DNA from: Clostridiales bacterium UBA1763
Lineage (GTDB): Bacteria > Bacillota > Clostridia > Oscillospirales > Oscillospiraceae
Direction: 5' to 3'
DNA: 18,759 nt
NCBI GenBank assembly: GCA_002314685.1
Contig: DCHB01000056.1
Coordinates: 1 to 18,759, forward strand
Under the pieces are notes generated by a model. The model was given only the letters and a program-made list of their open reading frames with translations, was not told the DNA's origin and ran no database searches. Made by a program: the position numbers and the translations under genes. Shown piece by piece: positions 7,128 through 18,759 of the stretch (position 1 is the first letter of the stretch; each line of letters starts with the position of its first letter).

Positions 7128-9122
7128 ATGAAAAAGTTTTTATCACTGATCCTTTGCTTGGCAATGCTGTTCGCGCTTTGCGTGCCCGCATTTGCCGATG
7201 AGCAGGAGGAGACCTACAATTACGTTTGCTTCGGTGCATCCAACACAAACGGTTTTGGTTTGCACGGCTATTTGAGCCAGCCTTTTTATGACTATATAGG
7301 CACATCAGCTCAGATTGCCGACTGGAAAGTAAATAAATGGAATGCTGCCGCTTGGAATCCCGATGCAAAAATGGATGACGCAAACATAAGCGGTTATCTC
7401 GTAATTCCCGAGGGCTGCTATCCCGACCTCATTCGTGACAGTCTTGAAGCCGAGGGGAAAAATGTTCAGCTTAATCAGTTTGCAATGAGCTCAATGCGAG
7501 TTGAAGAGCTGCGCGTCCTTCTTGATAACACCTACGAGGGCGACTCTTTCACAAAGTGGCGTTTCTACGACCCCAACAAAACTGATCTTGCTTATGATAG
7601 AGCAGGCGGCGTTGATGTTATGCGTAATCAGGTACAGAGTGCTGTAGCAGATGCTGACCTTATCACCTATGATATGGGTGCAAATAACTTCGGTGTTTAC
7701 CTTTCAATGCAGTTGATGGACGGCAAATTTGATAATAACTTTGCCGATATTTACGGTGAAGAGACCGCCGCAAAGTTTTATGATATGCGTGCAAGAGTTG
7801 AAAGTGCTGTTACATCAGTACTTGGTGATTTACTTGATGAAAGTACTTTTGCAACCGTTGACGAAATTACAGATACTCTTGCCTATGCCCTTCTCGGTTA
7901 CTGCTACAACTTTGATCAGACAATGGGCAAAATCCGACAGCTTAATCAGAATGCTGATATTGTTGTAATTTCAATACAGAACGTAGTCGCTGATCTTGTT
8001 GTAAGTTACAACGGTATTAAAATTCCCTTTGGTGAGGTTTTAAGCTCAATAATCAACATGGCAAATGTTTATATGATGTCAGGGTCTGAGTACAGTGACG
8101 AGTATTGCTTTGCAAATGTAAGTGATAACGGTCATGTTGAGTTCTTCTACGACGAAATTAAAAACTATAACGGCGATCCGTATTCACTTAACGAAGCTTA
8201 TATCGACTGCTTTAACTGCCTTGATAATACTATTCATGTTCAGGCTGAGGTAACACAGCTTCTTGAAAAGAAGGGTATTTTGCCAGGTTCAGCCGAATAT
8301 GAAAAAGCGCTATATGCGGCATACGACGCAATAGCCACCATGTTCTCGGAATCAGCGAAAATAGATGTAATGCCTTTGGACGATATGTTGTCGGGTGACA
8401 GAGATATCAATGAAGCTGAAGACTATTTAATGGATTCAGTTTGTAATGCATATACCTCTGCGGCAATAGCAGCCATTGAAACTCCCGATACGCCGTTTGC
8501 CGTTGACGCAGTAGTTGACGAGCTGTTTTCCGATGATTTGTACCGTGCTATTGCAAATTACGGTGCTCGCACTTCCTTGGGTAACTGCTTCTTTGCTCAC
8601 CCCAGCTATAACGGTCATATTCAGCTCCGTGACGCTGTTCTTAATGCTCTTGAAGATAAGACCTCGGGTAACGAAGCTCTTATCTTGGCGGCAATCGAGC
8701 TTAAGGGACATCTTGCAGAGCTCGGAGTCACCTACGGTATTGATGCTGTTAAGCTCTTAGCCGAGAAAATCCTCACTGCAATGGGCGTTGAGAATGCTTC
8801 CGAAGCTCTTGACAAGCTTGTAGATACCGATGAGGTTGCCGATTACATCATCTCTGTTGCAGGTCTTAATACCGCCGCTGAGCTTGAAACTGCCGAAAAG
8901 CTCATTGATCAGTTCAGCTACGTGCTTAAGGCCCATCAGCACAGCTTAGTTTATGTTCCCGCTAAATCCGCAACCCTGCTCAGCTCGGGACATTCCGCAT
9001 ACTATGTTTGCACAGGCTGCGGCAAGCTTTTCTCCGATTCAAAGGGACTTAACAAAATCACTCTCGCATCAACCGTAATCCCCTCAAAGCTTTCCACCGC
9101 TGTTTCAAAGCTGTTCAGATAA
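7128..9122 (+). CDS. Secreted SGNH/GDSL-type hydrolase with C-terminal HxH-CxxC tail
   Basis: A signal peptide (1-23, hydrophobic core, cleavage after AFA) exports the 664-residue protein. The mature part opens with CFGASNTNGFG (34-44), matching SGNH block I with Ser38 as likely nucleophile, although GAS replaces the usual GDS. YDMGANNFG (181-189) fits block III (GxND becomes GANN), and HPSYNGH (491-497) fits block V, with His497 the likely catalytic histidine. These enzymes are serine esterases or lipases acting on acyl or acetyl esters, often of polysaccharides. A long region between blocks III and V (about 200-480) is mainly helical and unassigned, so the domain is much longer than the usual 200-250 residues. 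The tail has H603-x-H605 and C628-x2-C631, like a small zinc-ribbon module often found at the C-terminus of clostridial surface proteins. There is no LPxTG or SLH, so it is probably released. The gene is single, between its own promoter and terminator. Confidence 0.75.
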   Translation: MKKFLSLILCLAMLFALCVPAFADEQEETYNYVCFGASNTNGFGLHGYLSQPFYDYIGTSAQIADWKVNKWNAAAWNPDAKMDDANISGYLVIPEGCYPDLIRDSLEAEGKNVQLNQFAMSSMRVEELRVLLDNTYEGDSFTKWRFYDPNKTDLAYDRAGGVDVMRNQVQSAVADADLITYDMGANNFGVYLSMQLMDGKFDNNFADIYGEETAAKFYDMRARVESAVTSVLGDLLDESTFATVDEITDTLAYALLGYCYNFDQTMGKIRQLNQNADIVVISIQNVVADLVVSYNGIKIPFGEVLSSIINMANVYMMSGSEYSDEYCFANVSDNGHVEFFYDEIKNYNGDPYSLNEAYIDCFNCLDNTIHVQAEVTQLLEKKGILPGSAEYEKALYAAYDAIATMFSESAKIDVMPLDDMLSGDRDINEAEDYLMDSVCNAYTSAAIAAIETPDTPFAVDAVVDELFSDDLYRAIANYGARTSLGNCFFAHPSYNGHIQLRDAVLNALEDKTSGNEALILAAIELKGHLAELGVTYGIDAVKLLAEKILTAMGVENASEALDKLVDTDEVADYIISVAGLNTAAELETAEKLIDQFSYVLKAHQHSLVYVPAKSATLLSSGHSAYYVCTGCGKLFSDSKGLNKITLASTVIPSKLSTAVSKLFR

Positions 9123-9135
9123 TATTGTAAAAGTC

Positions 9136-9275
9136 AATGAAGACACTCGTTTTACTCGTTAATGAAGCGAAATGAAGCATAATGAAGTGAAGTCGCTTCC
9201 CGTCTTCCCCTATGTTCCATTTCTTCATTAGCTAAGCGTCTTCATTACTTCATCAGCCCGCAGGGCGACTTCATT
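9136..9275. repeat. Inverted array of AATGAAG units (MITE-like intergenic element)
   Basis: Four AATGAAG copies (9136-9142, 9161-9167, 9171-9177, 9181-9187) face inverted copies CTTCATT (9223-9229, 9240-9246, 9269-9275) and CTTCAT (9248-9253). A small GAAG-TCG-CTTC hairpin lies near the centre and GCCC-GCA-GGGC at 9256-9266. The outermost units form the ends, so the whole stretch of about 140 bp can fold back on itself. No gene is present. It looks like a small non-autonomous or REP-like element; copies elsewhere in the genome would confirm this. Confidence 0.6.
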
Positions 9276-9314
9276 AAAAAAGCTCTTTTGTCTTTTGACA
9301 AAAGAGCTTTTTTT
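9276..9314. terminator. Intrinsic terminator, probably for the SGNH hydrolase gene
   Basis: A 17-bp stem (AAAAAAGCTCTTTTGTC at 9276-9292, complement at 9297-9313) closes a TTTT loop and ends in seven T's. The A-run on the other side makes it usable in both directions. It is about 150 bp after the hydrolase stop, with the AATGAAG element between. Confidence 0.85.
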
Positions 9315-9352
9315 GGAGTAATTATTTTAATCACAAATGATTGATAATTGGA

Positions 9353-9523
9353 AATTGAAATCGTGCTGTGCACGATGAAATCCTCGACTTTGCCTCGGAT
9401 GAAATCGAAACCTCTGTTTCGATGAAATCAAATCCACCCACCCGCCGTCGAGGCGGATTTCATCCACGACAGTGGATTTCACCGCGAAGCGATTTAGCCC
9501 ACCCGAACAGGGTGGATTTAATT
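9353..9523. repeat. Chain of short hairpins with GATGAAATC spacers (MITE-like element)
   Basis: At least five small stem-loops follow each other: TCGTGC/GCACGA (9361-9375), ATCGAAAC/GTTTCGAT (9404-9423), CCGCC/GGCGG (9442-9456), ATCCAC/GTGGAT (9462-9477) and CCACCC/GGGTGG (9499-9515). The left half carries GATGAAATC three times (9374, 9398, 9421); the right half carries the inverse, GATTTCATC (9456) and GATTTCACC (9475). The ends AATTGAAATC (9353-9362) and GATTTAATT (9515-9523) act like imperfect terminal inverted repeats. There is no coding signal. The right end touches the tRNA terminator. It is interpreted as a non-autonomous repeat, with function unknown. Confidence 0.6.
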
Positions 9524-9524
9524 G

Positions 9525-9556
9525 AAAAAAGCTCATCTTATAGGATGAGCTTTTTT
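9525..9556 (-). terminator. Terminator of the tRNA-Leu gene
   Basis: On the minus strand the stem AAAAAAGCTCATC/GATGAGCTTTTTT (13 bp, 6-base loop) begins one base after the encoded CCA end. It ends in a T-run. The symmetric A/T flanks would allow use in both directions. Confidence 0.85.
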
Positions 9557-9557
9557 C

Positions 9558-9644
9558 TGGTGCCGGTGGTGGGACTCGAACCCACACGATGTTGCCACCA
9601 ACGGATTTTGAGTCCGTCACGTCTACCAATTCCATCACACCGGC
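9558..9644 (-). tRNA. tRNA-Leu (anticodon CAA, reads UUG)
   Basis: The minus strand gives an 87-nt class II tRNA with a 7-bp acceptor stem (GCCGGTG / CACCGGC), discriminator A and an encoded CCA. The anticodon stem ACGGA/TCCGT holds loop CTCAAAA, giving anticodon CAA at 9610-9608. The long variable arm (around TGGTGGCAACATCG) and the T-arm GTGGG-TTCGAGT-CCCAC fit tRNA-Leu. It is a single-gene transcript with its own promoter and terminator. Confidence 0.97.
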
Positions 9645-12600
9645 GTCGTTTCACAGTATAAACTATATTGAACAATATTTCAAGCTTTAGTTTGCGTAAC
9701 ATTGTGTTTCATTTTTATAAAATTTTTTCAACAATACACTACCAAAATCAAATATAATATGTTACAATGTATGATGTATATTTATTAAGAAAGAGGCGTA
9801 ACCATGAAAAAGATACTCGTACTTGAGGATGAACCGAATATCCGCAGTTTTGTGGTAATTAACCTCCGTCGCAGCGGATATCAGCCCATTGAAGCCGAGA
9901 CCGGTATGCAGGCACTCAATCAGCTTGAGGAAAATCCCGATATTTGCCTCGCCCTTCTCGACGTTATGCTTGAGGGCGGAATTGACGGTTTTGAGGTTTG
10001 CCGCCGCATTCGTGCATCGGGCTCAAAAATCGGCATTATCATGCTCACTGCAAAAAATCAGGAGATAGACAAGGTAACAGGTCTTATGACTGGTGCCGAC
10101 GACTATGTCACAAAGCCCTTCTCCCCCGCTGAGCTCACTGCGAGAATTGACGCACTCGTGCGCAGACTCGGTGACGATGCTGAGAAGAACAGCTTTGAGA
10201 TTACAAGCGGTCCCTTTGTTCTTAACACCAGAAACCGCACTCTTGAAAAGGATTGCAAGAGACTTAAGCTCACTCAGATTGAATATCAGCTCATGAAGCT
10301 GTTTATGGAGAATCCCGGCAAGGCTATGTCCCGTGACGATATTCTCAAGGCAGTATGGGGCGAGAACTTCTCGGGCGAGCTCAAGACCGTTGACGTCAAT
10401 ATTCGCCGTCTGCGTATTAAAATCGAATCTGACCCGACTGATCCCGAATACCTTACCACCGTTTGGGGCTTTGGCTATAAGTGGGGTTACTGATTAACTT
10501 TTCCTTTGGAAGTGTGTAATGTTTTTCAAAAATCTTAAGCTGCAGCTTTTAGTTACAAGTATTGCTGCAATAGTTCTTATTGCCTGCTTGATTGCTTTGG
10601 CGGCAAACGGCTTTGTTCTGCCCTGCCTCATTCTTGCCTGCGCAGTAGGGGCTTACATTGTTGTTGTCAATGTGTGGTTTGAACACTATATTTCAAGCCC
10701 CATTCAGTCGTTAACCGACTCAACAAAAAGAATTGCGTCGGGCAGCTACGGTGCTCAGGTGCCTAAGCAGGCAGACAATGAGCTCGGTCAGCTTACCGAT
10801 GAGATTAACTTAATGTCAATAAAGATTGCCCTTTCGGATAAGACGACAACCGAGTTTATTTCTCAGATATCGCATGAGCTGAGGACTCCTCTGACCGCTA
10901 TTATGGGCTGGAGCGAGACCTTGCAGTATGACCCTGCGATTACGGGTGATTCACTGCGCGGTGTTAAGATTATTCAGAAGGAATCCGAGCGTCTGACGGG
11001 TATGGTTACTGACCTTCTTGAGTTCACAAGAATTCAGGACGGCAGATTTAACCTACGTATTGAGCTTGTGGATATTGCCGCTGAGCTTGAGGACTCTCTG
11101 TTTACCTACGGTAATCTTATGCGTGAGGCGGGTATTGATGTCAGATATACCGCGCCCGAATATGACATTCCGCTTATTTCGGGAGACCCTGAAAGACTTA
11201 AGCAGGTATTCCTCAACCTGCTTGACAATGCCGCTAAGCATGGCGGTGAGGGTAAAATAGTCGATGCTACACTTACGCTTGAGTCAGACTATGTTGTTAT
11301 CGGCATCCGTGATTACGGTCCCGGTATTCCCGTAAACGAGCTTCCCTATGTTATGAACAAGTTTTATAAGGGCAGCTCTAAAAACCGCGGCAGTGGCATA
11401 GGTCTTGCTGTCTGCAATGAAATTGTCACCCGTCACGGCGGTATTTTTACGATATCAAATGCCGAGGGCGGCGGTTGTCTTGCCGAAATCAAACTTCCAT
11501 TATCAGAAAACTGAGGCAATTATGTCAAAAGAAACAGAAAATAAATCCTGCGGCTTCAAAACCTCAATAGGCGGTCAGGCTCTAATTGAGGGCATCATGA
11601 TGCTCGGTCCCAAGAAAAGAGCAATCGTTTGCAAAACCGAGGACGGATTTGTAGATAAAATTGAAGATGTCAAGCCCTTAAAGGAAATCTGCCCCGTGCT
11701 TGCGTGGCCTCTCATAAGGGGTGTGGCAGGCTTTATATCCTCTATGGTCAACGGTGTTAAGGCACTCACCTTCTCCGCTGAACAGCTTCCCGAGGATATG
11801 CAGGAGGAGCCCGATAAGCTCGACCTTTGGATTGAGGAGCACTTCTCCGATGAGACCGCGCAAAAGCTCATTATAGGTCTTGCCGTTGTTCTCGGCATCG
11901 GTCTTTCCCTGCTTTTATTCCTGTTTTTGCCCACTTTTATTGTCGGGCTGTTCCCTGCCGTTAAAGCAAGCTTTTATTTGAGAACTCTGCTTGAAGGTAT
12001 CCTCAAGCTTGTTATTTTCTTTGTTTATCTGATTTTGTGCTCAAAGATGAAGGATATGAAGCGTATGTTTTCTTATCACGGCGCAGAGCATAAAACAATC
12101 TTTTGTTACGAAAAGGGCTTGGAGCTTACGGTCGAAAATGTCCGTCCTCAGGGCAGACTGCATCCCCGCTGCGGTACAAGCTTTTTGTTCGTTGTTATTA
12201 TTATCAGTATCATTGTCGGTTCGTTTATCAAGGTCACTAATGTCTGGGCAAGAGTCGGTGTCAAGCTTCTTGTTTTGCCTATTGTTGTCGGTGTGAGCTA
12301 TGAAATTAACCGTTGGGTCGGACGGCACGACAATGCTCTCTCCTCCGTTTTGTCATGGCCGGGTAAAAAGCTTCAGCTTATTACCACAAATGAGCCTGAC
12401 GACGATATGATAGAATGTGCTATAAGAGCACTTAAATTTGTCATTCCCGAAGAGGTCGGCAGTGACAAATGGTAAGCCTCAAAGGATAAGCTATAATGCC
12501 GAAAACATATAACGACATATATTTTGTTATCAGAAACAAGCTGAAGGAATACGGCGTTGAGGCCTATTCCCTTGAATCGAGACTTTTGCTTGCCGCCGCT

Positions 12601-15600
12601 TCGGACAAGACTCCCGAGCAGCTATTGAGGGATTTTTACCTCTATACCTCGGATGAGATTGAACAGAAGGCAGTTTCAATGCTCAATCGAAGACTCAGCG
12701 GCGAGCCTCTTGCATATATTTGCGGTCAATGGGAGTTTTTCGGACTGCCCATTGCAGTCACTCCCGATGTACTCATCCCCCGTATGGATACCGAGGTGCT
12801 TGTTTCCTCCGTTATTAAAGCAGTCAAGCATTTCGGAATGAAGGGCAGAGTTTTGGATTTGTGCTGTGGTAGCGGCTGTATCGCCTGTGCTGTTGCGTCT
12901 GAATTGCCTGCGTCAAGAGTTGTCGCGGTTGATGTCAGCACTGCCGCACTTGAAATTACCCGCAAAAACATAAAGGACAATAAACTCGCGTCAAGAATTA
13001 TCACCATGCAGGCGGATGCCACAACATGGCCGCCTATGAGTATAGGCAGGTTTGATGTAATAGCGTCAAATCCTCCGTATATTGCAACGCATGAGATATT
13101 CACTCTTGATAGCTCTGTCAGAGATTTTGAGCCACTCGGCGCACTTGACGGCGGTGAGGACGGACTCGATTTTTATCGCGCAATTATTAAATACTGGACT
13201 ATCACCCTACGTCCCAATGGCTTTATGATGTTTGAAGTCGGCGAAGGTCAGGCAGATGCTGTAAGGCAAATGCTTATAAACGCAGGTTATGTATCTACAA
13301 CAACCGTACCCGACACCCTCGGTGTTGAGCGTGTTGTTATCGGTCAGTGGAAAAATGAATTATGATAAATATATGAGGTGAAATTAAATGGCTGAAAAGA
13401 AAAAGGTTCCCATATCCACCCACGCTCAGGCAAGTGACAAGAAAAAAGCACTTGAAACCTGCATTGCACAGATTGAAAAGAATTACGGCAAGGGCGCAAT
13501 TATGCGTCTCGGTGACGATATTCCCGTAAATGTCGAGGCTCTTTCAACGGGCTCTTTATCCCTCGACCTTGCACTCGGCATCGGCGGTGTGCCCAAGGGC
13601 AGAATTGTTGAGATTTACGGACCCGAGGCTTCGGGTAAAACTACGCTCGCTCTGCACGTTGTCGCCTCTGCACAGAAGGCAGGCGGTGAGGCGGCTTACA
13701 TCGATGTAGAGCACGCTCTCGAGCCCGCATACGCCCGCGCACTCGGCGTTGATATTGACAGTCTGCTCATTTCTCAGCCCGACACGGGCGAGCAGGCTCT
13801 CGATATATGCGAAAGCCTCGTAAGGTCAAGCGCTGTTGACGTTGTTGTTGTTGACTCTGTTGCCGCACTTATCCCCCGCATCGAGCTTGAGGGCGAGATG
13901 GGCGATTCTGTTGTCGGTGCTCTTGCGAGACTGATGTCTCAGGCTATGCGCCGTCTTGCAGGCTGTATCTCCAAAAACGGCTGTACTGTTATTTTTATCA
14001 ACCAGCTTCGTCAGAAGATTGGTGTTATGTACGGCAATCCCGAGACTACTCCCGGCGGTCTTGCGCTTAAATATTACGCATCTGTCAGAGTTGATGTTCG
14101 CAGAATTGAGACTCTTAAGGTCGGCAATGAAATGGTCGGCAACCGCACAAGAGCTAAGGTAATTAAGAATAAGTGCGCTCCTCCGTTCAAAGAGGCCGAG
14201 TTTGATATTGTCTATGGCGAAGGCATTTCCAAGGTCGGCGAAATTGTTGACCTCGGCGTAAAGCTTGAGCTTATAGACAAGGCAGGTGCATGGTTTACCG
14301 TTAACGACCAGCGTATTCAGGGTCGTGATAATGTTAAGGCATACCTGCTCGAAAACCCCGATGTCTGCGATAATCTCGAGCAGCAGATACGCGATAACGC
14401 ATACAAGCTCATGTCTCCGCAGGCACGCAAGGCGGCGCAGGCGGCAGGCAGAGCAGTTGATATTTCCGCTGACGATTTTGAAGGCTGATTTTTGTGAAAA
14501 TAATTGAGCTTAAGCAGACATCTCCCGAGCGCTTTGTAATTACTTTTGACGATGCAAGTCAGCTTAAAACCTCGCTTGCCGTTATTACCGAGAGATTTTT
14601 GCATACGGGCAGTGAGCTAAGCGGAGAGGAATACGAGGAGCTTGTGTCTGCCTCTACCCTATCCCTTGCAAAATCAAGGGCGCTCAGAATAATCAACACC
14701 CGTCCCATGTCCCGCAAAGAGATGTATAACAAGCTGATTGAAAAGGGCGAATCCGCCGATATCGCAGAATACTGCGCTGACTGGCTTTGTGAAATGGGAC
14801 TTATTAACGATGTATCATACGCCGCTTCCGTTGTAAGACACTATGCCGCGAAGGGCTACGGTATTACACGCATTAAGCAGGAGCTAAAGCGTCACGGCTT
14901 AGACCGTGAGCTTTGGGATGATGCTCTTGAGGAGATGCCCGAGCAGGATGATAGGCTTGAAAGATTTATCCGTGCAAGGCTTACAGACCCTAATGACAGA
15001 GCGCAGATTAAAAAAATCAGCGACGCGCTGTTTCGCCGCGGTTATACATGGGAACAAATTAAACACGCACTAAATGACTTTAACTCGCAAGAGGACTATT
15101 GATGAACAGGACTGTATCTCTTATTTCACTCGGCTGTGCTAAGAATTTAGTCAACAGCGAGCAAATGCTGTATCTGCTCAGTGAGGCAGGCTATGCTCTG
15201 ACGCCCGACCCCGACGGAGCTGACGCAGTTGTTATTAACACCTGCGGCTTTATAGACGCGGCAAAAAGCGAGGCCATTGATACTATACTCGAAATGGCTG
15301 AGCTGAAATCACAAGGCAGACTCGGTAAAATCATTGTAACGGGCTGTCTTACTGAACGCTACAAGGACTCAATTATGCAGGAGCTTCCCGAAATTGACGC
15401 CGTTTTGGGCGTTGGAAGCTTTAAGGATATTGTAGAAGCTGTTGATACTGCATTTGACGGTCAGACCGTTTCTCTTTTCGGAAGTCAGAATGCACCCGTA
15501 GATGAAATCCCCCGAGTTGTCAGCACAGGTCCTGCGTGGGCGTATCTGCGTATAGCCGAGGGCTGTAATAACTTCTGTGCCTTCTGTGCTATACCATATA

Positions 15601-18600
15601 TCCGCGGCAGATACCGTTCGAGGACTATGGAAAATATCCTCGAAGAGGCAAAGGACCTCGCCGCACACGGAATAAAAGAGATATTAGTCATTGCGCAGGA
15701 TATTACCCGCTACGGAACGGATATATACGGCAAGCGTTCACTTGCCGAGCTGTGCAGAAGGCTTGCCGAAATTGAGGGTATTGAATGGATAAGACTGCAT
15801 TACCTCTACCCCGACCAGTTTGACGACGAGCTAATAGACGAGATTGCAAATAACGATAAGATTGTTAAATATCTCGATATTCCCATTCAGCATATAAATA
15901 ACGACATTCTCAAGGCTATGAACAGACGCGGAACGGGCGACGAAATACGCGAGCTGTTTAAGAAGCTTCGTGAGCGAATTGACGGTGTTGTTTTACGCAC
16001 AAGTCTGATTGCAGGGCTTCCCGGTGAGGGAGAGGCTGAGTTTGAACAGCTTTGTGATTTCCTCAAGGAAGCTAAAATTGAGCGAGCAGGCGTATTCGCG
16101 TTTTCTCCCGAGGAGGGCACTCCCGCCGCAGGGATGGAGCACGTGGATTTTGAGGAGGCTCAGCGCAGAGCAGACCTCATTATGGATATTCAAGCGGGAA
16201 TTATGGACGAGTTTTCCGCATCCTTAGTCGGAAAAACGCTCGCTGTAATCTGTCTTGATTATGATGAAGAGCTTAAACTGTGGGTCGGTAGAAGCTGTTA
16301 TGACTCCCCCGACATTGACGGTCTTGTATTTTTTGATGGAGACGGCGGAGAGGGACAAATTGTGAATGTCTGCATTACTGCCGTATCCGAGGAAGGAAAC
16401 CTTATCGGCGAGGAGGTCTGAGCATGAACACTACAGCGAATAAGATTACCATTTTCAGAATTGCTCTTATTCCCGTTTTTATGATTTTGATGTATTTCCA
16501 CTATGTTTACTTCGCTTTAGCGGTATATATTATCGCTTGTCTTAGTGATTTTGTGGACGGTAAAATTGCAAGAAGCTATAATCAAGTCACAAATTTCGGC
16601 AAATTCATTGACCCGCTTGCTGATAAAATGCTCGTTCTTTCGGCGATGTGTATTTTCGTTGAAAACAACACCATGCCAAGCTGGGTTGTCGCTGTCGTAT
16701 TGTTCCGTGAATTTGCCGTCTCAGGACTCAGAATGCTTGCCGTTGAGCAAGGCAGAGTTATCGCCGCGGCATGGGCAGGAAAAATCAAGACCTTTGTCAC
16801 AATGGTTGCCCTCGGTGTGCTCATCGTTATTTCCGAGCCGTGGGTGCCGTTCAAATCCGTTTTGCCGCAGATTTGCTCCGCATTGATTGTGATTACCACA
16901 CTCTATTCAGGTACCGAATACTTTGTAAAAAATATTGCCGTTTTCAAAAACTGCACTTGAACATATTACACAAGGAGACCAAATATGAAGCTATATAACT
17001 CCGCATCAAGAACAAGAGAGGACTTTGTCCCCAATAATCCCGATATTGTTAAAATGTATACCTGCGGTCCTACCGTATATCATTTTGCACATATAGGTAA
17101 TCTTCGCTCTTACATTATGGAGGACGTGCTTGAAAAGCACCTGCGCTATGTGGGCTATAATGTTAAGCGTGTTATGAATATCACCGACGTCGGTCATCTT
17201 ACAAGTGATGCCGACGAGGGCGAGGATAAGATGCTCAAGGGTGCAAAAAGAGAGAATAAGTCCGTTATGGATATTGCCCGCTTCTACACTGACGCATTCT
17301 TCTCCGACTGCAGTAAGCTTAACATCAAGACTCCCGATGTCGTAGAGCCTGCTACAAACTGCATTGACGAGTACATTACGATAATAACAAAGCTTATGGA
17401 CACGGGTTACGCCTATTTTGCTGGCGGTAATGTCTATTTTGACTCCTCTAAGCTTGAAAAGTACTACATTTTCAACGACTTTAACGAGGATGACCTCGCT
17501 GTCGGCGTGCGTGAGGGCGTTGAAGAGGACACAAACAAGCGCAATAAGAACGACTTTGTGCTGTGGTTTACCAAGTCAAAGTTTGAGGATCAAGCGCTTA
17601 AATGGGATTCTCCCTGGGGTGTCGGCTATCCCGGCTGGCACATTGAATGCTCGGGCATATCTATGAAGCACCTCGGCGAAGACCTCGACATTCACTGCGG
17701 CGGTATCGACAATGCCTTCCCCCACCACACAAACGAGATCGCTCAGTCAGAGTCCTATCTCGGTCACAAATGGTGCAACTACTGGATGCACGTACATCAT
17801 CTTAATACTAACAGCGGCAAGATGAGCAAGTCTAAGGGCGAGTTCCTCACTGTAAGTCTCCTTGAAGAGAAGGGCTATTCTCCCCTCGCCTACCGTCTGT
17901 TCTGCCTGCAGAGCCATTATCGCAAGTCCCTCGTATTTTCATGGGAAAACCTTGACAATGCACAGGTGACCTACAACAAGCTCATATCTCGCATTGCAGG
18001 TCTTAAGGCAACGGGTGAAGCTATTGACGAGGATGCTTTCAAGGCACTTAAGGATAAGTTTATTGCCGCACTCGATAATGACCTCAACACCTCGCTCGCT
18101 GTTACAGCGCTGTATGATGCACTTAAGTACAAGACTAATGACGACACCAAGCTTGCCGTTATCGCTGATTTTGACCGCGTGTTGAGCCTTGACCTTATCA
18201 AAAAGGCAGATGAAAAGCGCGAGGAGCTTAAAAAGACCGCTGTTGCATCAAATGCTGAGTTCACTGTAATTTCCGAATCGGGCGAAGAGAACGCAGAAAT
18301 TGAGGCTAAGCTCAAGGCACGTGCCGCCGCTAAGAAGGCGAAGAATTTTGCCGAGGCTGATGCAATTCGCGATGAGCTTAAGGCCGCGGGCATCGAGGTT
18401 ACCGATATTCCCAACGGAGCAAAGTGGAAAAAACTCTGAGTATATAACAAAAAGGACCGTCGTCAGACGGTCCTTTTGCTTTTCTTTATTGCAAGAGTGC
18501 CTTTCGGCACTCTTGCTTTTTTGAAAATTAGAAGCTAATGTTGGCAGGCTTTCTGTCAAACATTGCGTTAACCTGCTTATATGCCCAGCCAAGGACCTTC

Positions 18601-18759
18601 TGATCGAGGTTCCAGAAATAAACAACGAACAGAACGCCGACTACTGTTGCGGACAGCTTAACAGTCTTTTTGCAGATATTGCAAACTTTGCACATATAAT
18701 ATATGCTCCTTTCAATAATCGGAATTCGGCTTAGGAATTACTTCTTTGCAAGACCCTTC

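Overview
The window looks like chromosomal DNA of a Gram-positive, gut-type clostridium, probably in the Oscillospiraceae/Ruminococcaceae area. The reasons are SLH-domain surface proteins, strong AGGAGG-type ribosome binding sites, sigma-A promoters with TGn extended -10 elements, several TTG and GTG starts, an RsgI-like anti-sigma factor, a DUF1385-prmC pair, and intergenic hairpin repeats built on ATGAAG and GATGAAATC. The genus is inference. Most of the window is core chromosome. No insertion sequence, phage gene, CRISPR array or rRNA was seen.

Left part (1-3400): the C-terminal half or more of an S-layer-type surface protein, open at the left edge, meets a minus-strand regulatory pair head-on across a strong bidirectional terminator. 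The pair is an ECF sigma factor and its membrane anti-sigma factor. The anti-sigma extracytoplasmic part resembles RsgI and keeps the Asn-Pro motif at which RsgI proteins self-cleave. A TGTAAT-N16-CGTC element in front of the sigma gene looks like an autoregulated ECF promoter.

Middle (3520-7000): a sigma-A promoter, divergent to the sigma operon, starts a lipid cluster: cdsA (CDP-diacylglycerol synthase), a DagK/YegS-type diacylglycerol kinase and a YihY-type membrane protein. Next comes a single gene for a short protein resembling part of acetyl-CoA synthase (CdhC/AcsB), closed by its own terminator. It lacks the rest of the A-cluster ligands and has no Wood-Ljungdahl neighbours here.

7060-9800: a secreted SGNH-type hydrolase with its own promoter. 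A gene-free stretch follows, holding two different repeat elements, each with inverted symmetry, separated by a terminator. Then comes a minus-strand tRNA-Leu(CAA) with its own promoter and terminator.

Right part (9804-18439): nine co-directional genes with gaps of at most about 25 bp: OmpR-type response regulator, HAMP histidine kinase, DUF1385 membrane protein, prmC, recA, recX, rimO, pgsA and cysS. They look like one long transcription unit, ended by two tandem terminators. The run mixes signalling, recombination, translation quality (release factor and S12 modification), phospholipid synthesis and cysteine charging. CdsA, DagK and PgsA together give much of the phosphatidate to phosphatidylglycerol route. 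At the far right a 55-codon minus-strand gene encodes a small CxxC membrane protein.

Nothing here is clearly a new defence or mobile system. The best candidates for something undescribed are the stand-alone acetyl-CoA-synthase-like protein, the ECF sigma/RsgI-like pair, and the hairpin-chain repeat beside the tRNA.
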